Below, piece after piece: positions 37,809 through 48,700 of a stretch of DNA of 64,000 bases. Each line of letters opens with the position of its first letter. Positions within the stretch are counted from its first letter, which is position 1. The position numbers were made by a program, and so were the translations under genes. The notes beneath the pieces are model-generated. The model ran no database searches. It was not told where the DNA came from and was given only the letters and a program-made list of their open reading frames with translations. The stretch comes from Bilabrum cf. latius (taxonomy: Eukaryota; Bigyra: Bicosoecida; Bigyra; Bicosoecida). The DNA lies in contig OZ237746.1 in assembly GCA_965178125.1 (NCBI GenBank), positions 992,001-1,056,000 on the forward strand, written 5' to 3'.

Positions 37809-40314
37809 GCCATCGTGGTCGGCACGGGGAGGGGGCTCTGGGGTTGCCCCCTTTGCCTCTCTCCTTGCCTGTCACTTTGTCGAACCTCGACTGAACGGCA
37901 TGGGCTTCTTGCTCTCGCAATCGGCCGGCCGCTGACTTGCTTGGCCGCGTGCCCGAGGGCTCGCTGCCAGGCCCGCCGCGGGGTCCCCGTTTGACCGGGT
38001 CGTCCGCAGCGGTTGCCCACTTGCCGTGAATCTCTTGTTTGTCGCATTCTCCCTCCTCGGCCCGCGCTAGAGTTGGCACAGAAAAGAGCTGTCCTTGCCC
38101 GCTGCTTGCCGTGGGGCGCGCAGTGTCGGATCGCAAGCTTGTCTGTCTCTAGGGAGCCGTAGGTGCAGGGTCGGTGTCACGCATCGCCTTTGACATCAAC
38201 GCGGCTGGAATCGTCCCGAGGGAAGACTGCCTGCTGCGGACGTCGGGCTTGCGCGCCGGGCCTCTGCTCAGTTGTGCTGTCTACTCCACACCTTTCCAGG
38301 CTGCGGTATCCAGTACGAACCAATCCCGCTCGCTTGGCGAGTCCGTCGCTCAACCCCTGAATTCCTACCAGCTGTGCCAGTCTTTGCAGACGGCTCTTGA
38401 AGCGGTAAGAAGGGGAGTGCTCGTGGGCTCAAGCCTCGCTTGCTCGTTGCGCCGCGGATCTGTCGCTCGTCTTCTCGGTCGTCGGCTGGGCCTTTCGGTC
38501 CAGGAGTCCTGCAGAAGCACATCGCATTAGATCAACGCTGCGTCTAAAGTTGCCGCGCGCCTGGCTCAAGGCGTTGTGCTGGCGGGACAGCTCGCTTTCG
38601 CTTGCTCTCCGCCGGCTGCCGAGCCGGGTGCTGCTGCTCGCCGCGTCGGACCGCAACAGGACTCGCAGCGCTGTCCAATCAGTACGGGTTGTACTAATTA
38701 AATGGCATGCAATTCCTTTTAAGTTGTTACGGGACGCTGTCGAAGACAGTGGCGGGAGGAGGTGCCTGGTCCATCCGGGTGCCGGGCCCATTGCTGGGCG
38801 GCTCACCGGAGGCCGACTCGCCCCTCTTACAGTAGGTAAAAAATTGGCGTGTGACTCGTCAGCTGCGCAATCCTGTACATCGGTTGCAACCTGGCATTTT
38901 GGCACGCCGCAGATCGCGTACTGGGGACGCCCCAACCGGCCCGGACTTGGGCTCTCAGAATCGCGCGCTGCTATTCAGCACTCCGCAGGCCACAACGGCT
39001 TCTTTCACGCGTGCCGACGGCGTCTCATCCGCGCATAGCATGTCGCTGTACTGAAATATTGCGTTGATTGGAAGCATGCACGTTGAAGCGATTCCTACCG
39101 CGGCAAAGTAGCAACTGAAGCACCTCGTGCACCACACTTCGCCGGCCGCAGAGACTTCTCCACGACTGCACACATCGCATCGCAGCGCAACGAATGCACT
39201 CCATTCCGTTCCAATAGAATTCATATTAGATTTGCTGCGGCGCACGATCAAGATGGCTGTGAGGTTCGGCTGCAGCTTGTGCAAGACGGCATTCCAACGG
39301 CCTGCAACCAAGCAGCCGGTCACTGCTTGCACTTTCCCGGCAGATTTTCTTGTTCCAACTGTTCGGATTCCAATCTATTATACATTTAAATTGGTTTGAA
39401 TGGCTTGTCACTGCCTGGTATTGTCTGTGGGCGCGGGGCTGCGAGCTCTGACCACCAGCCAGCCCTCCCGGGCCTCCGCCGCGCCCCATTGCCGAGATGA
39501 AAACGGAGCCCATGCTCTATGCAGCCGGTTCAGCCCGCAATCTATGCCCCCCTTACCTGTGGATGTGCCTCAATCCGTCCTAGCTGTCAGCAATCGAGCA
39601 GAACAGCGACCCATCGAGAGCAGGCCGTGCGCGACCGCCCGGCCGGCCCATTCCAAGCTGCGCTTCTGCGCAAAGTATGCGTGCCTAGACCGCACCACAT
39701 ACTTTTTCTTGCAGTATTGTTCATTCCACCTGCTCCTTGGGCTCCGACAAGACCTCCCCTCCGTCAAACCGCGAGCCCCACCCCGAGCGACAAGCAATTG
39801 CTCTACTCTGGCGGTGCAGCCGAACCAGGTCTCGAGCTTGGCCCCGCCCACACGGCCGTTCCAGGAGTTATCCGCAATCTTGCTTCTAATATGTCTAAAT
39901 CATCGTCCAGGCGCCCCAAAGTTGCCTCGACCTGCCCTGCGGCCGAGATACGCGACGGATGCGGTCGCAAGGCACCTCCTCACGCAGTGAGTGCGGCAGG
40001 TACGCGCCCTTCATGGCACCATCCTTTCGGATCGCGCACTCAAGGGCCACCCACTCTAGCTCAATCGACACCTGTGCGCTGAATATGCGGTGAGTGGGCC
40101 CCTGGGCTGCATTGCGGGGCCGGTAGTTGCCGGCGAGGCCCGAGGCAGCGGCGGTGCGACCACAGGCGGCAGAGGTGCGCCCAGACAAAGAGGAAGCGAT
40201 GCATAGGATGCAGTACGCTGTCACAGGGTGTGCATAGGATGTGATGCATGAGTAAAAACCGAGGGGGGCATTGCGCAAACGTACACTGCAATCATCGAGG
40301 CAAGAAAAAGAGAG

Positions 40315-40432
40315 GCCTTCATCATCGGGGCTTCCCAGCTGGTCACCCACGCTAGTACTGGCCCGACTGGTGATTGCTTAGCTTCTGAGGTCGGCAGGGC
40401 TCAGGCGGGTCCAATCACATATGAACGAAGAC
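40315..40432 (-). ncRNA. 5S rRNA, spacer-linked (copy 4)
   Basis: Identical to the copy at 2367-2484; the last 5S inside the array. Confidence 0.93.
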
Positions 40433-40839
40433 AGGTAAGATGCGGACATCACGTTACTCGAACCATGCAACAGGTACAGCGGCAAGCCGGGCCAGCGGTG
40501 GGGTAGGAGGGGTGGGGTGCACGTGAGCGCGACTCGTGCACAGACTGCACAGCAAGCCAATAGGCACGCATCAAGCTTTAGCGAAGCGACTAGGCTGCGC
40601 ATACAGCGTGAATTGAGTACCTACGAAGAGGGCGGGAGGGGCGGCAAGGCATCGACAGCGGGTCGTAGCGAAGGGGGTCACTGGGAGGGGGACCGGGAGG
40701 GGCTGTGGCAGCGGGTAGCAGCGAAGGGGGAGGCTGAAGGACTAGGAGAGGCTGCGAGGGCAGTGTGCTAGCAGGCAATGCCATGGGTATGCAGTGAGGA
40801 CAAGTGGTGTCAAGCCATGCGTGGGAACGTGTGGTGGGT

Positions 40840-40900
40840 GGTGCTGGTGCGGGTGCGGGTGCGGGTGCCGGTGCCGGTGCGGGTGCGGGTGCGGGTGTGG
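40840..40900. repeat. GGTGCG hexamer tract in spacer (copy 4)
   Basis: Same tract and length as at 2892-2952. Confidence 0.9.
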
Positions 40901-41236
40901 GAGGGATAGATTGTGGGTTGGTTGGTTACTTTGGTGGTGCCGTAAAGGCACCGGGGAGTTAGAGCGGCCCGCCGCTCAGCAGCCGGGGCGCTGAGGGGCA
41001 GAGCAGCAGGCGAGTGGCTGAAATCAATGAGTCCGAAATTCCTCATAGTGTAGCAGTCAATCACCAGGCGAAAGAGTGCCAGGACGTGGAGGCACCTGCA
41101 GAGACCATGAGGAATGGTGTCCGAGGGTGGCTGCCGTCCGGCTGTACTCTTTCCCAACGCGTTCCAATGAAGGACCGGTTGACAAGAAGTGTGTTTGGTT
41201 GGGGTGACAGAGAATGCCCTTGGTGGAAGAGGCTGC

Positions 41237-41631
41237 ATGTTGGCTGTAGGTGACATGGTGGCTTGCTTGATTACTAGCATAACTCTGGTCGATTCAACTC
41301 AGTGATTCATGATTCCATTTTGACGGACTCTGTGGTCGGCTAGTCTCCTACTGGAACCATCCGTCTTGTTGAGCCCGCTGGATGGGATGTCCTCCCACCC
41401 TTGCCACTGGCTGCAGTCATGCCGGAGGTGCGACCACCGTCTCCAGATGCATCCCCTCTCGGCTTTGCGCCACTGGCGGTTGAATCCGACTCCATCGGGC
41501 GAGCTGCACCTGAGGCTCCTTCACTGGCGCGCGGTGCCCTGCCGCGAACCTCCCTGGTGCTGCTGTGCTTGCGATGATGTGCATGCTGACCGGCAGCTCG
41601 AAGACCTGGTGCCCACCCACCCACCACGAGG
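41237..41631. other. Unassigned sequence between array and assembly gap
   Basis: Non-repetitive DNA. Minus-strand frames are open over 41340-41627 and from the gap to 41417. One may be the C-terminal part of the phosphatase gene that runs into the gap from the right, but neither shows a recognisable family motif, and the frame cannot be carried across the Ns. No call made. Confidence 0.5.
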
Positions 41632-41831
41632 NNNNNNNNNNNNNNNNNNNNNNNNNNNNNNNNNNNNNNNNNNNNNNNNNNNNNNNNNNNNNNNNNNNNN
41701 NNNNNNNNNNNNNNNNNNNNNNNNNNNNNNNNNNNNNNNNNNNNNNNNNNNNNNNNNNNNNNNNNNNNNNNNNNNNNNNNNNNNNNNNNNNNNNNNNNNN
41801 NNNNNNNNNNNNNNNNNNNNNNNNNNNNNNN
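41632..41831. other. Assembly gap, 200 N
   Basis: A run of exactly 200 N, which looks like a scaffolding placeholder. It cuts exon 4 of the histidine-phosphatase gene and lies about 400 bases from the array edge, so the link between the array and the genes to its right depends on the scaffolding. Confidence 0.99.
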
Positions 41832-42878
41832 GACCGAACCTCGCAGTTGGCAAATCGTCTTCCTCGCACAGCAGGATCGACAAGACCAAGGACGTCAGCA
41901 CTGACAAGAGTTTCTAGGAAGACGCCATGGGATACAACGGCTATGTTGCGTTCCGATCGAGTGTAGAGGAACCGGACAAACGCCCTTGCCCTCGCGATCA
42001 CTTCGCTAACAAGCTCGCGCCTATCAGGTTGCCACCAAGTATCTTCATTTGTTCGCACCAAACTAAAGTCTACGTGTGGAAACTATGTCTTCATCTGCGA
42101 GGTTACTGAAATGGTGTGGAACAAGGTGCGATTTGCTTCATGCCTTGCAGGCTCACCACACGACCTATCAGTAGACACTAAGCTTACCGCAGAAACTGGA
42201 CTTCTTCTATCGCACGGATGCAGCCCATATGCTTCACGGACTGCCTCAACAGCGACCATTGGAACCTTTGTGCCGAAGATGCGGGTTGCAGTTTGCAGCG
42301 TCCGCAGCAGCGGGCTCACTAGAACCACGTCAACGCGTACTTTGCGCCTGGATAAATCTTCCCCTACAGCTGAAGCCTGTCGTTTGCCTGTGTCGTCCAG
42401 TCTGCGAGATGAGAATAACCAGTAGAGTCAAGCCAATTCTGCGCAGTCAAGCGTACCACTGCACATGTACGCCTGCAACAGGCTGGGTACGCTGCAGACT
42501 TTTCAATACTCATCAATGTTATCATAAGATCATATTTACAGATCAGACTACAAACTAGGGCGCCGGAACTGCCATTGACGCGTCGACTGCTTCCACCAAG
42601 TGCTTCCGCACCTTCACGCATTTGAAGATGGAAAAGGGGTTCTCACGATGCATCAGTCAGCGATACGTCGAGGTATGCCTTTTTGCCTCTATCTCTAGCG
42701 GCGACATTCTGCGAAATGTATCAGTAGATCGATCGTCGTCCATGTGCAAGCCCCATCAAGATGGTGTGATCCATCAACAAGACCACCACAGCCTCACATG
42801 CAACGCCTGCCCGTGTCGAACTAAATGCACTCTCTTAGCATCATTCAAACTCATCGCATAGCCCGCTGGTACCGCCAT
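41832..42878 (-). CDS. Histidine phosphatase (phosphoglycerate-mutase-like), 3' end lost in gap
   Basis: Member of the histidine phosphatase superfamily, closest in pattern to plant-type phosphoglycerate-mutase-like proteins; the substrate is unknown. Four exons join in frame: 42798-42878, 42647-42708, 42188-42401 and 41832-42082 (runs into the gap), giving 202 residues. Introns of 89, 245 and 105 nt are GT-AG (donors GTGAGG, GTGAGA, GTAAGC) with phases 0, 2 and 0. Exon 1 has the nucleophile motif LVRHGQ. Exon 3 has VLVSPLLRTLQTA with the phosphate-binding Arg, then VAVEAVREAYGLHPCDRR with the acidic catalytic Glu. Exon 4 has AVVSHGVFLETLV with the second catalytic His, then FANCEVR. All key residues are present. 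The start is the ATG at 42878; the ATG at 42854 is an alternative. No in-frame TAG occurs here. I infer an ordinary spliced gene truncated by the assembly. Confidence 0.87.
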
Positions 42879-43078
42879 GTACTTGATGTTCGCAACGAAA
42901 GTGTGGTCGCGTGACTGAAGGTGCGATGTGCATTTGGCTCCGGACTTCCGGCAAACAAAATGAAAGTTGAACACGTACCACGTTCGTACACGACTTGATC
43001 AACAGCTGAATGGCAAAATACTTGCATCATGCATCCAGAGTTTTGAAACTAGTAATACGTGACATTCGAAAAAGAGAG
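42879..43078. other. Intergenic stretch upstream of the phosphatase gene
   Basis: Moderately AT-rich DNA between the phosphatase start and the solitary 5S gene; presumably holds the phosphatase promoter. No motif recognised. Confidence 0.5.
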
Positions 43079-43196
43079 GCCTTCATCATCGGGGCTTCCC
43101 AGCTGGTCACCCACGCTAGTACTGGCCCGACTGGTGATTGCTTAGCTTCTGAGGTCGGCAGGGCTCAGGCGGGTCCAATCACATGTGAACGAAGAC
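43079..43196 (-). ncRNA. Solitary 5S rRNA gene outside the array
   Basis: 118 nt, identical to the array 5S except for one base (plus-strand ACATGTGAAC here, ACATATGAAC in the array). The GAAAAAGAG terminator tract on the plus strand is kept. Similarity to the array spacer stops right after the 5' end of the 5S and just past the terminator, so only the 5S gene is shared and not spacer DNA. The internal promoter boxes are intact, so it could be active. It could be a dispersed 5S copy made through an RNA intermediate, or the type from which the array copy came. Confidence 0.92.
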
Positions 43197-44091
43197 GCCA
43201 GGGAGGCGGCATAATAGGATTTAGACCACATACGCGCAATGTGATACTCTAGTTTCAAGTTTCATTGACCTAGAGTTACAAACTATACATTACTGCCAGC
43301 TTCCTTGTGGGGTTCATGTATCCAAATGACCTCTAGTTGCTGGTTCGCACCTAAGCAGGAGTTAATGTGCATTCAACGTGGTTGCAACTAGGGTGGCTTG
43401 ATATGAGCCCGGATCGCACACATGGTGGAGCTGTCAGCCCCAGCCGTAGCATCAGCCTGGGTATGTACACTGTTGGAAGACGATGAGGCCAGTGAGTAGC
43501 CACAGTGCCTGCCTTTGGATCAGTGGCGCCGGCAAGCTTTGCCAACGCCCATGCACGTACAGGAGCAATGGCATGCTCTCGAAGACGCGCTTGCTTGCCG
43601 CCTGAAGACGACACAGGTAGAACGGAACAAGGCATGGCGTCCCGCCTAGCCATCTTGTACCCTACCGCTACAATACCGCGTCCTATGTATCTTCCCTCCT
43701 CTTTCTCGCCGTCGCAACTCACCACCGCTACGCGCACGACTTCTCGACTTGTCCAAGCACCTACGTCCAGCTCACGGCCCCAGCCTGAGAGGCGCAAACC
43801 CCTCACGCACGATCCCATTTTTAGCTCACCTGACATCGTGCTGCCTGTACATAATGGGTTTGTCATGCTGCTCACATCCTGGGGTAGCAACGATTCGCTT
43901 CAATATTGACCCACCCAGCTAACTAGCCGGCTCCGAGCCGACTGGGACTGAACCCACCCTGCTTCATGGAAGCGAAACCCTGGGTAGCTGAACCATCAAT
44001 TCTAGATCATTCCGACCCGGGGTGCCATCAAGTGCTGCAGCAGGTCTATCGAGCGAAGGGAACGAGCTGATACGGGGGGTGGCTAACCTAG
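43197..44091. other. No recognisable gene
   Basis: Both strands have open frames over 43351-43909 (179 codons minus, 134 codons plus). Neither has a family motif and they overlap each other, so I do not call either. CTAACCTAG at 44083-44091 looks like a branch point and 3' splice site for the exon that follows. Confidence 0.4.
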
Positions 44092-44431
44092 GATCCGATA
44101 CGATGCACTGTCCAACTTCGCCACCGGTGCTATTACGTCAACTGTCAAGCGTGTTCTAGTTCTTCCCGCTCTGCGAAAGAGTGCAGCTGCGGCTGGTTCG
44201 AAAGGCTGGTGCGAAGCCTTGGATGACGACAGGAACTGGAGAGCAGTTGATTTTGGTTCGATGGGGGCAGCGCCTCCGAGAAAGGTCCCGAAACTTTTAG
44301 ACTGGGTTGTGTCAGCCCATGGCCGACACATCCACGACATTAGCACTCGCGGCTGTTTCATTTCGGACTATGCTATCGCCTCTATCGGTGGCAATTGCCC
44401 CAACTTAGAAGTTCTCATCGCGGACAAATTC
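44092..44431 (+). CDS. Probable F-box/LRR protein, single exon recognised
   Basis: F-box proteins recruit substrates to SCF ubiquitin ligases. The frame starts at 44093 after the acceptor-like CTAACCTAG and stays open to a possible donor at 44432. The first part has the F-box spacing: VKRVLVLPALRKS, then KGWCEALDDDRNWRAVDF, with the Trp/Leu/Trp/Val-Asp positions usual for the domain. The second part resembles leucine-rich repeats of the AMN1/F-box-LRR type: HIHDISTRGCFISDYAIASI followed by CPNLEVL. A TAA lies just upstream in frame, so the gene needs an upstream exon or is broken. After ADKF the sequence stops looking like LRR. I found no further exons, so this may be a gene fragment. The family call is by pattern only. 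Confidence 0.5.
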
Positions 44432-45719
44432 GTGCAAGAGCAGCATTCGCACCACCCTCCTACGATCGTTGTCCCGGCCGGAAGCGCGGTCACAGTGCCT
44501 CGAACCGCCGCTGCACCATCGCCTGCACGGGCACATGCCAACCCTTGCCCAAGCTGCCCATCGCCCATCATGTCCCTGCAGGCATTGCGGGCACTCTCCC
44601 AGTCGGGGTCTCTCGCCTGCCTACCGCTTGCCTGTGTCAGACCCCGAATGGCGAGTCGGGCTACTCGCAGAGCGATCGGAAGGCCAACTGCTCGCACCCT
44701 TGGGGAGATCGCTGCTCGCTGCTGACCCTGATTGTCGGAAGGGCTGATTTCGTGCGAGTTGTCTGCCTACTGTGATCAAGCACCCAGGCCCCTGCCTGCC
44801 ACTCCGCCGCCCGGTCCCCCCGCTGCAGCCCCCCATCCATAATCGCCGTCACATCAACATCCAGTGGTGCACCTCACAGACCGGCCGTGGACCTTTGTCC
44901 TTGATAGATGCACTTGTGGCTGACCTCAACACGGCTCCTCGCTCTAGTCCCAGAGAAGATGTTGAATGTTTACACGCCCTTGAACAGAGTCCTCGGGGCC
45001 TGGCAAGGCTCGCTGCATGAAGCGATTAGCCAGCAACAATACTCCCGCCAGATGCCGCACTGTCTACTAGGCATCAACGGGTTCTAAGAGCTTGCCGGGG
45101 GGGTGGTCAGGTAGGCGGGCCCGGCGCTTTGCCACACTCCTGCACAGCAACGAGGTCCGGTGCCTTCGATGCCATTCAGCATCCATGCTTACCTCCAAGC
45201 GCAAGAGCGTTGCTGCTTGCTTGCAGCTTGTCTCGGCAATCTTAGCAGCTTCCTTTGCTCAGACTCTTAGCTACAACTCGAGATTGTATTTGCCATGTAC
45301 CAGAGTTTTAGTCTTTGTCTCCTGCCAACAACACGGATCCGCTACCAGACTGCTCAAGCTGCCCCCGTGGACCTAATGTGACCGTTTCCCGGCCACATTG
45401 CAACCACGGCTGATTCCAGGGCAGACAATACGACTGCTTGTTGTTAGGCTACTTGAAATGGCAGGCGTTACGGATTGTTTAGCACGCAAAGTGTGACTCG
45501 CAGGTCAGGATCCAAAACGAAAGCCGCAGCACACGGATCTTGTCATAACCTCAATGATTATCAATCAATAAAGCACCAAAGTCAAAGTTTGTGGCGTCAA
45601 CATCTTATTTAGTACTCCATCATACACCCACTTGGTAAAAGAGCGCGCATTGCTCCAGTCAGCCTTGATCCTTTGGACCTTGGAATGCGAAGTCGGGTCT
45701 GTTTTACTGCAAGACACGC
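44432..45719. other. No recognisable gene
   Basis: Short open frames on both strands without family motifs. If the F-box exon is spliced, its downstream exons should lie here. The minus strand just below 45720 would be the 3' UTR of the giant gene; in the giant frame a TAA occurs at 45609-45611. Confidence 0.4.
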
Positions 45720-48700
45720 TCAGCCGTCGGGGGGTGGACGCTCGCCATCCCGTCGACGATGCCGCGCCATTCCAATGGACAAACGTGCAAACTGCAAGGC
45801 AAGGTCTTCAGCACCACCGCCAGACGACGTCAAAGTCTCGCGCCCCACGCTAAACCGGTGGTCCCGGCTAGTCTTGGACTTGAGCTTCATCATGAGCGAT
45901 CGAAGCCCTGCTGGTGGGCCACCATCACCTGCCTCGGCAGGCCTTGCTGATGGCTCACCATTCAGACAGGCCCGCCGTGCGAACTTGCGTGCTGCTAGAA
46001 CAGCTTCATCATGGCTACCCCTGTGCATGCACTCAAAGACTTGGTGGCATGCAACGTGGGCGGATGGCAGCACCGAGGTATCAGCTTGCCGCTCGCACGC
46101 CAACCCTGTGACATCTTGGCTCTATCCACGGGACACCCAGACTGGTGCAACCGAAGCTTGTCCGAGTTCACTAGCGTTTGCATGCTTCTGCCCAGTTCCA
46201 TGCCTGAATGACCGCGGATTGTGGGACAGGAACCCGAGAGTTGCGATCAGCAGGCTACCTAGTTCAGCGCCACTAGGCACCGGTTGCGGGTCTGGCGCAA
46301 GTGTAGCGGTGGCAGCGGGCTCTATCGTCACGCCTAGGCGGCTTAATTCACGTGAGTCCAGCCTCGGGGCGGACTGCAATGTCAACCCCGCGCAAATTGC
46401 GCAAGCCAGAGCAGCCTGCAGATGCTCGTGCTCGGCTAGCTCGACAAGTGGATCCGTGCGGGAGGTTTGCTTGGCAATGCCGAGCTCTATGGCACATGCA
46501 AGCACAACTAGCACAGACGCAGCCAGATCGGCACCTTGCAGCTAGAGGAGGCCGTCCAATGCATCCCCGTGGCGACGGACCCGCACTCGAATGCCGGGTC
46601 GTGCTACGCGAGAGTCAGACCCACCGGCACCCAGACCCATCCACGACCCCGACTCCAGCACCACTTGAACCCCTTGGACAGCTGGTACAGCAGCAGTGGG
46701 CTGCAAAGTTGGCGACGCTGCTACTGCACCTTCCTTTTCCACCCACTCGCCGATAATTGGGACTCGCATTGTGGTACTAGACGAAGCCTCTCGGGTCCAC
46801 CCTTGGGGCCTGATGTGCGCGATCTTCCGAGCCGCTGCTCGTCTGAATAGCCGCATTGACTCCACTAGCTATTCCGCCAGACTCCTCACGGCAATTTTCT
46901 CGGGGGGCACAGAGCGGTCGACTGCGTCGGCGCCACTGCGGTGGACCGCGGGATCGGCAACAGCTCTCCACAAGGCTACCGGCCGCGCACATCGCACCAT
47001 ATCATCGTCCGGCAGCTCTTGCGGCGGGGCCAAGCGACACCCAGCACAAGTTAGGCACAGTGACAGGGAAGCTTCTGGCTTTACAATCCCTTCCGCCGCA
47101 GTGGGCCGTGCCTCCCAGTGACCAAGCCCAAGGCAGCGGCGCCGTGCCATGCTGGCCACAGCGCGGGCTACCTAGTCCGCTGCGCCGGCGTCTCGGCTCC
47201 AGATGGCTTGCAGCGCCGCGGACCACTCTTCGAAACTTGAGACACCCTGTGCCTCATCCTCCAGTAGCAGCGAGGGCGCGCACGCCACCGTCTCCTCGTC
47301 CCGCTCACCGGCTGCCTGCGCGAGCGTTGCGCAAGCAGCATCCCACAGCAGCGTTGATACAGCTTCCGGTGAAAGTAGCAGTGGAAACGACCGCCCACGC
47401 TTCTGGTCATGCGCCTCCAGAAGGACCCCTAGCCCAAGGGTTGCGGGCTCATCCCTGTGGTCCGAGACGGAGGCGTCTCGAGCATAGCCTCGTGGCACAG
47501 ACAGGAGCGCAGGTGCCAGCAGGCAGGCCTGGTGCGGGGCGTCCGCAACACTCGCGTCACCGTCGCCTCGCGCGTGCGCAGGACTGGCATGCGTGCCCTC
47601 TCCCGTAGCGTCATCTTGCATGGGCACTGGTGGCGACTGCATCAAGTCCCCGGCCGCGTCGGCCGCGGTGCAGGCTCCTGTGACAGCGCGAGGTGGGAGC
47701 GCTGCAACGGGCAGCTTGGGCTGCTCGGGGGCGGGCATACCCATTAAGGCATGGAATATACGCAGGTTCTCCCCCAAAGCGTCCTTGCGGCCCGACCTTG
47801 GGATTGGCACCGCTGGCTCCCATGTGGCGTCACATCCTGGGCTTACCTACGAGTAACACACCACGGGATACGCGCTCAGCACGAGCCGGGTGCCTCCCAG
47901 CAGGGAACGGCAAGCCATCCGGCAGATCGGACTCGGTCGGGTGCTGGCAGTTGGCGTTGTGCCAAGAGACAACGCAATCGAAGAGAAAAGCGGCCTGCTG
48001 CTGTCACTGCCTCTATCTGCGTGAGGAAGACCAAGCAATCCCCGCGCAGGCTCCAACTCCTGGGCAGCCGGACCGGCAGCGCCTGAGCCAGTCGAGGGCG
48101 GCAGCAGCGGGGCAGCGCCAGAGCCGCCGGCTTTGACGGCCATGGAAGGGCGGTCTCGATCCAGATCCTGCCTCCCCGAGAGCAGCAGTGAGAAGGACCC
48201 TGGCTGCATGTCCTGCAGAAAGTGCCTGGCCACCTTACCGATCAGGATACCCGGCAGCCGGACCCGAGCGGCCGCCTTGCTGACCAGCTCATCGCCAGCT
48301 GCACTCCGCATGGTGTGGTGGGAGTCGCTGTGGGAGTCGCTGTGGGAGTCGCTGGCAACGTCCGATCCAGCATCCGCGGCAGCCGCTACCACGCTTGGCG
48401 CTGGGAGACTCTGCACGGAAGCACTGAGCCCAAGGGTCGCACGTGCGACGACCTGAAGCTCTGGACTCGGCCGTGCCAGCGCGTCGAGGGCTGCATCGGC
48501 CCCCAAGTCGCCCGCGGATTGTTCTGCGGCTTCATCTGCAGACAGGCTCGTGCCGACCCGGCCGGCGGCTGTCGAGTATCGGGACGCTTCGTGACCCGGA
48601 GAACTATCGAAGGCGTGGGCCGAGTCCTGCACGCACAACTCCAGCAGCGCTTGCTTGGCCCACTGCCTCCAGTCATCGCCCGGTGGACACTGGTGGTCCC

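Larger units (their letters stand above)
37809..41236 (-). other. Terminal rDNA spacer (IGS 4) and array edge
   Basis: Spacer upstream of the outermost unit. It follows the other spacers, including the 5S gene and hexamer tract, up to GGAAGAGGCTGC at 41236. It then changes to unrelated sequence, 49 bases short of where a 28S 3' end would begin. Promoter-side spacer sequence is therefore present for the last 18S gene. Confidence 0.92.

Noticed and set aside
41417-42061. A 214-codon protein reading through the N gap
   Set aside because: The right part is exon 4 of the phosphatase. Continuation through 200 placeholder Ns has no meaning for frame or length.
43351-43909. Overlapping 179-codon (minus) and 134-codon (plus) ORFs
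   Set aside because: They compete on opposite strands, and neither has motifs or context that favours it.
43917-44010. Possible tRNA around GGGTTCAGTCCC on the minus strand
   Set aside because: The T-loop consensus is not met (G where A58 is required), and no D-arm or acceptor stem could be paired.
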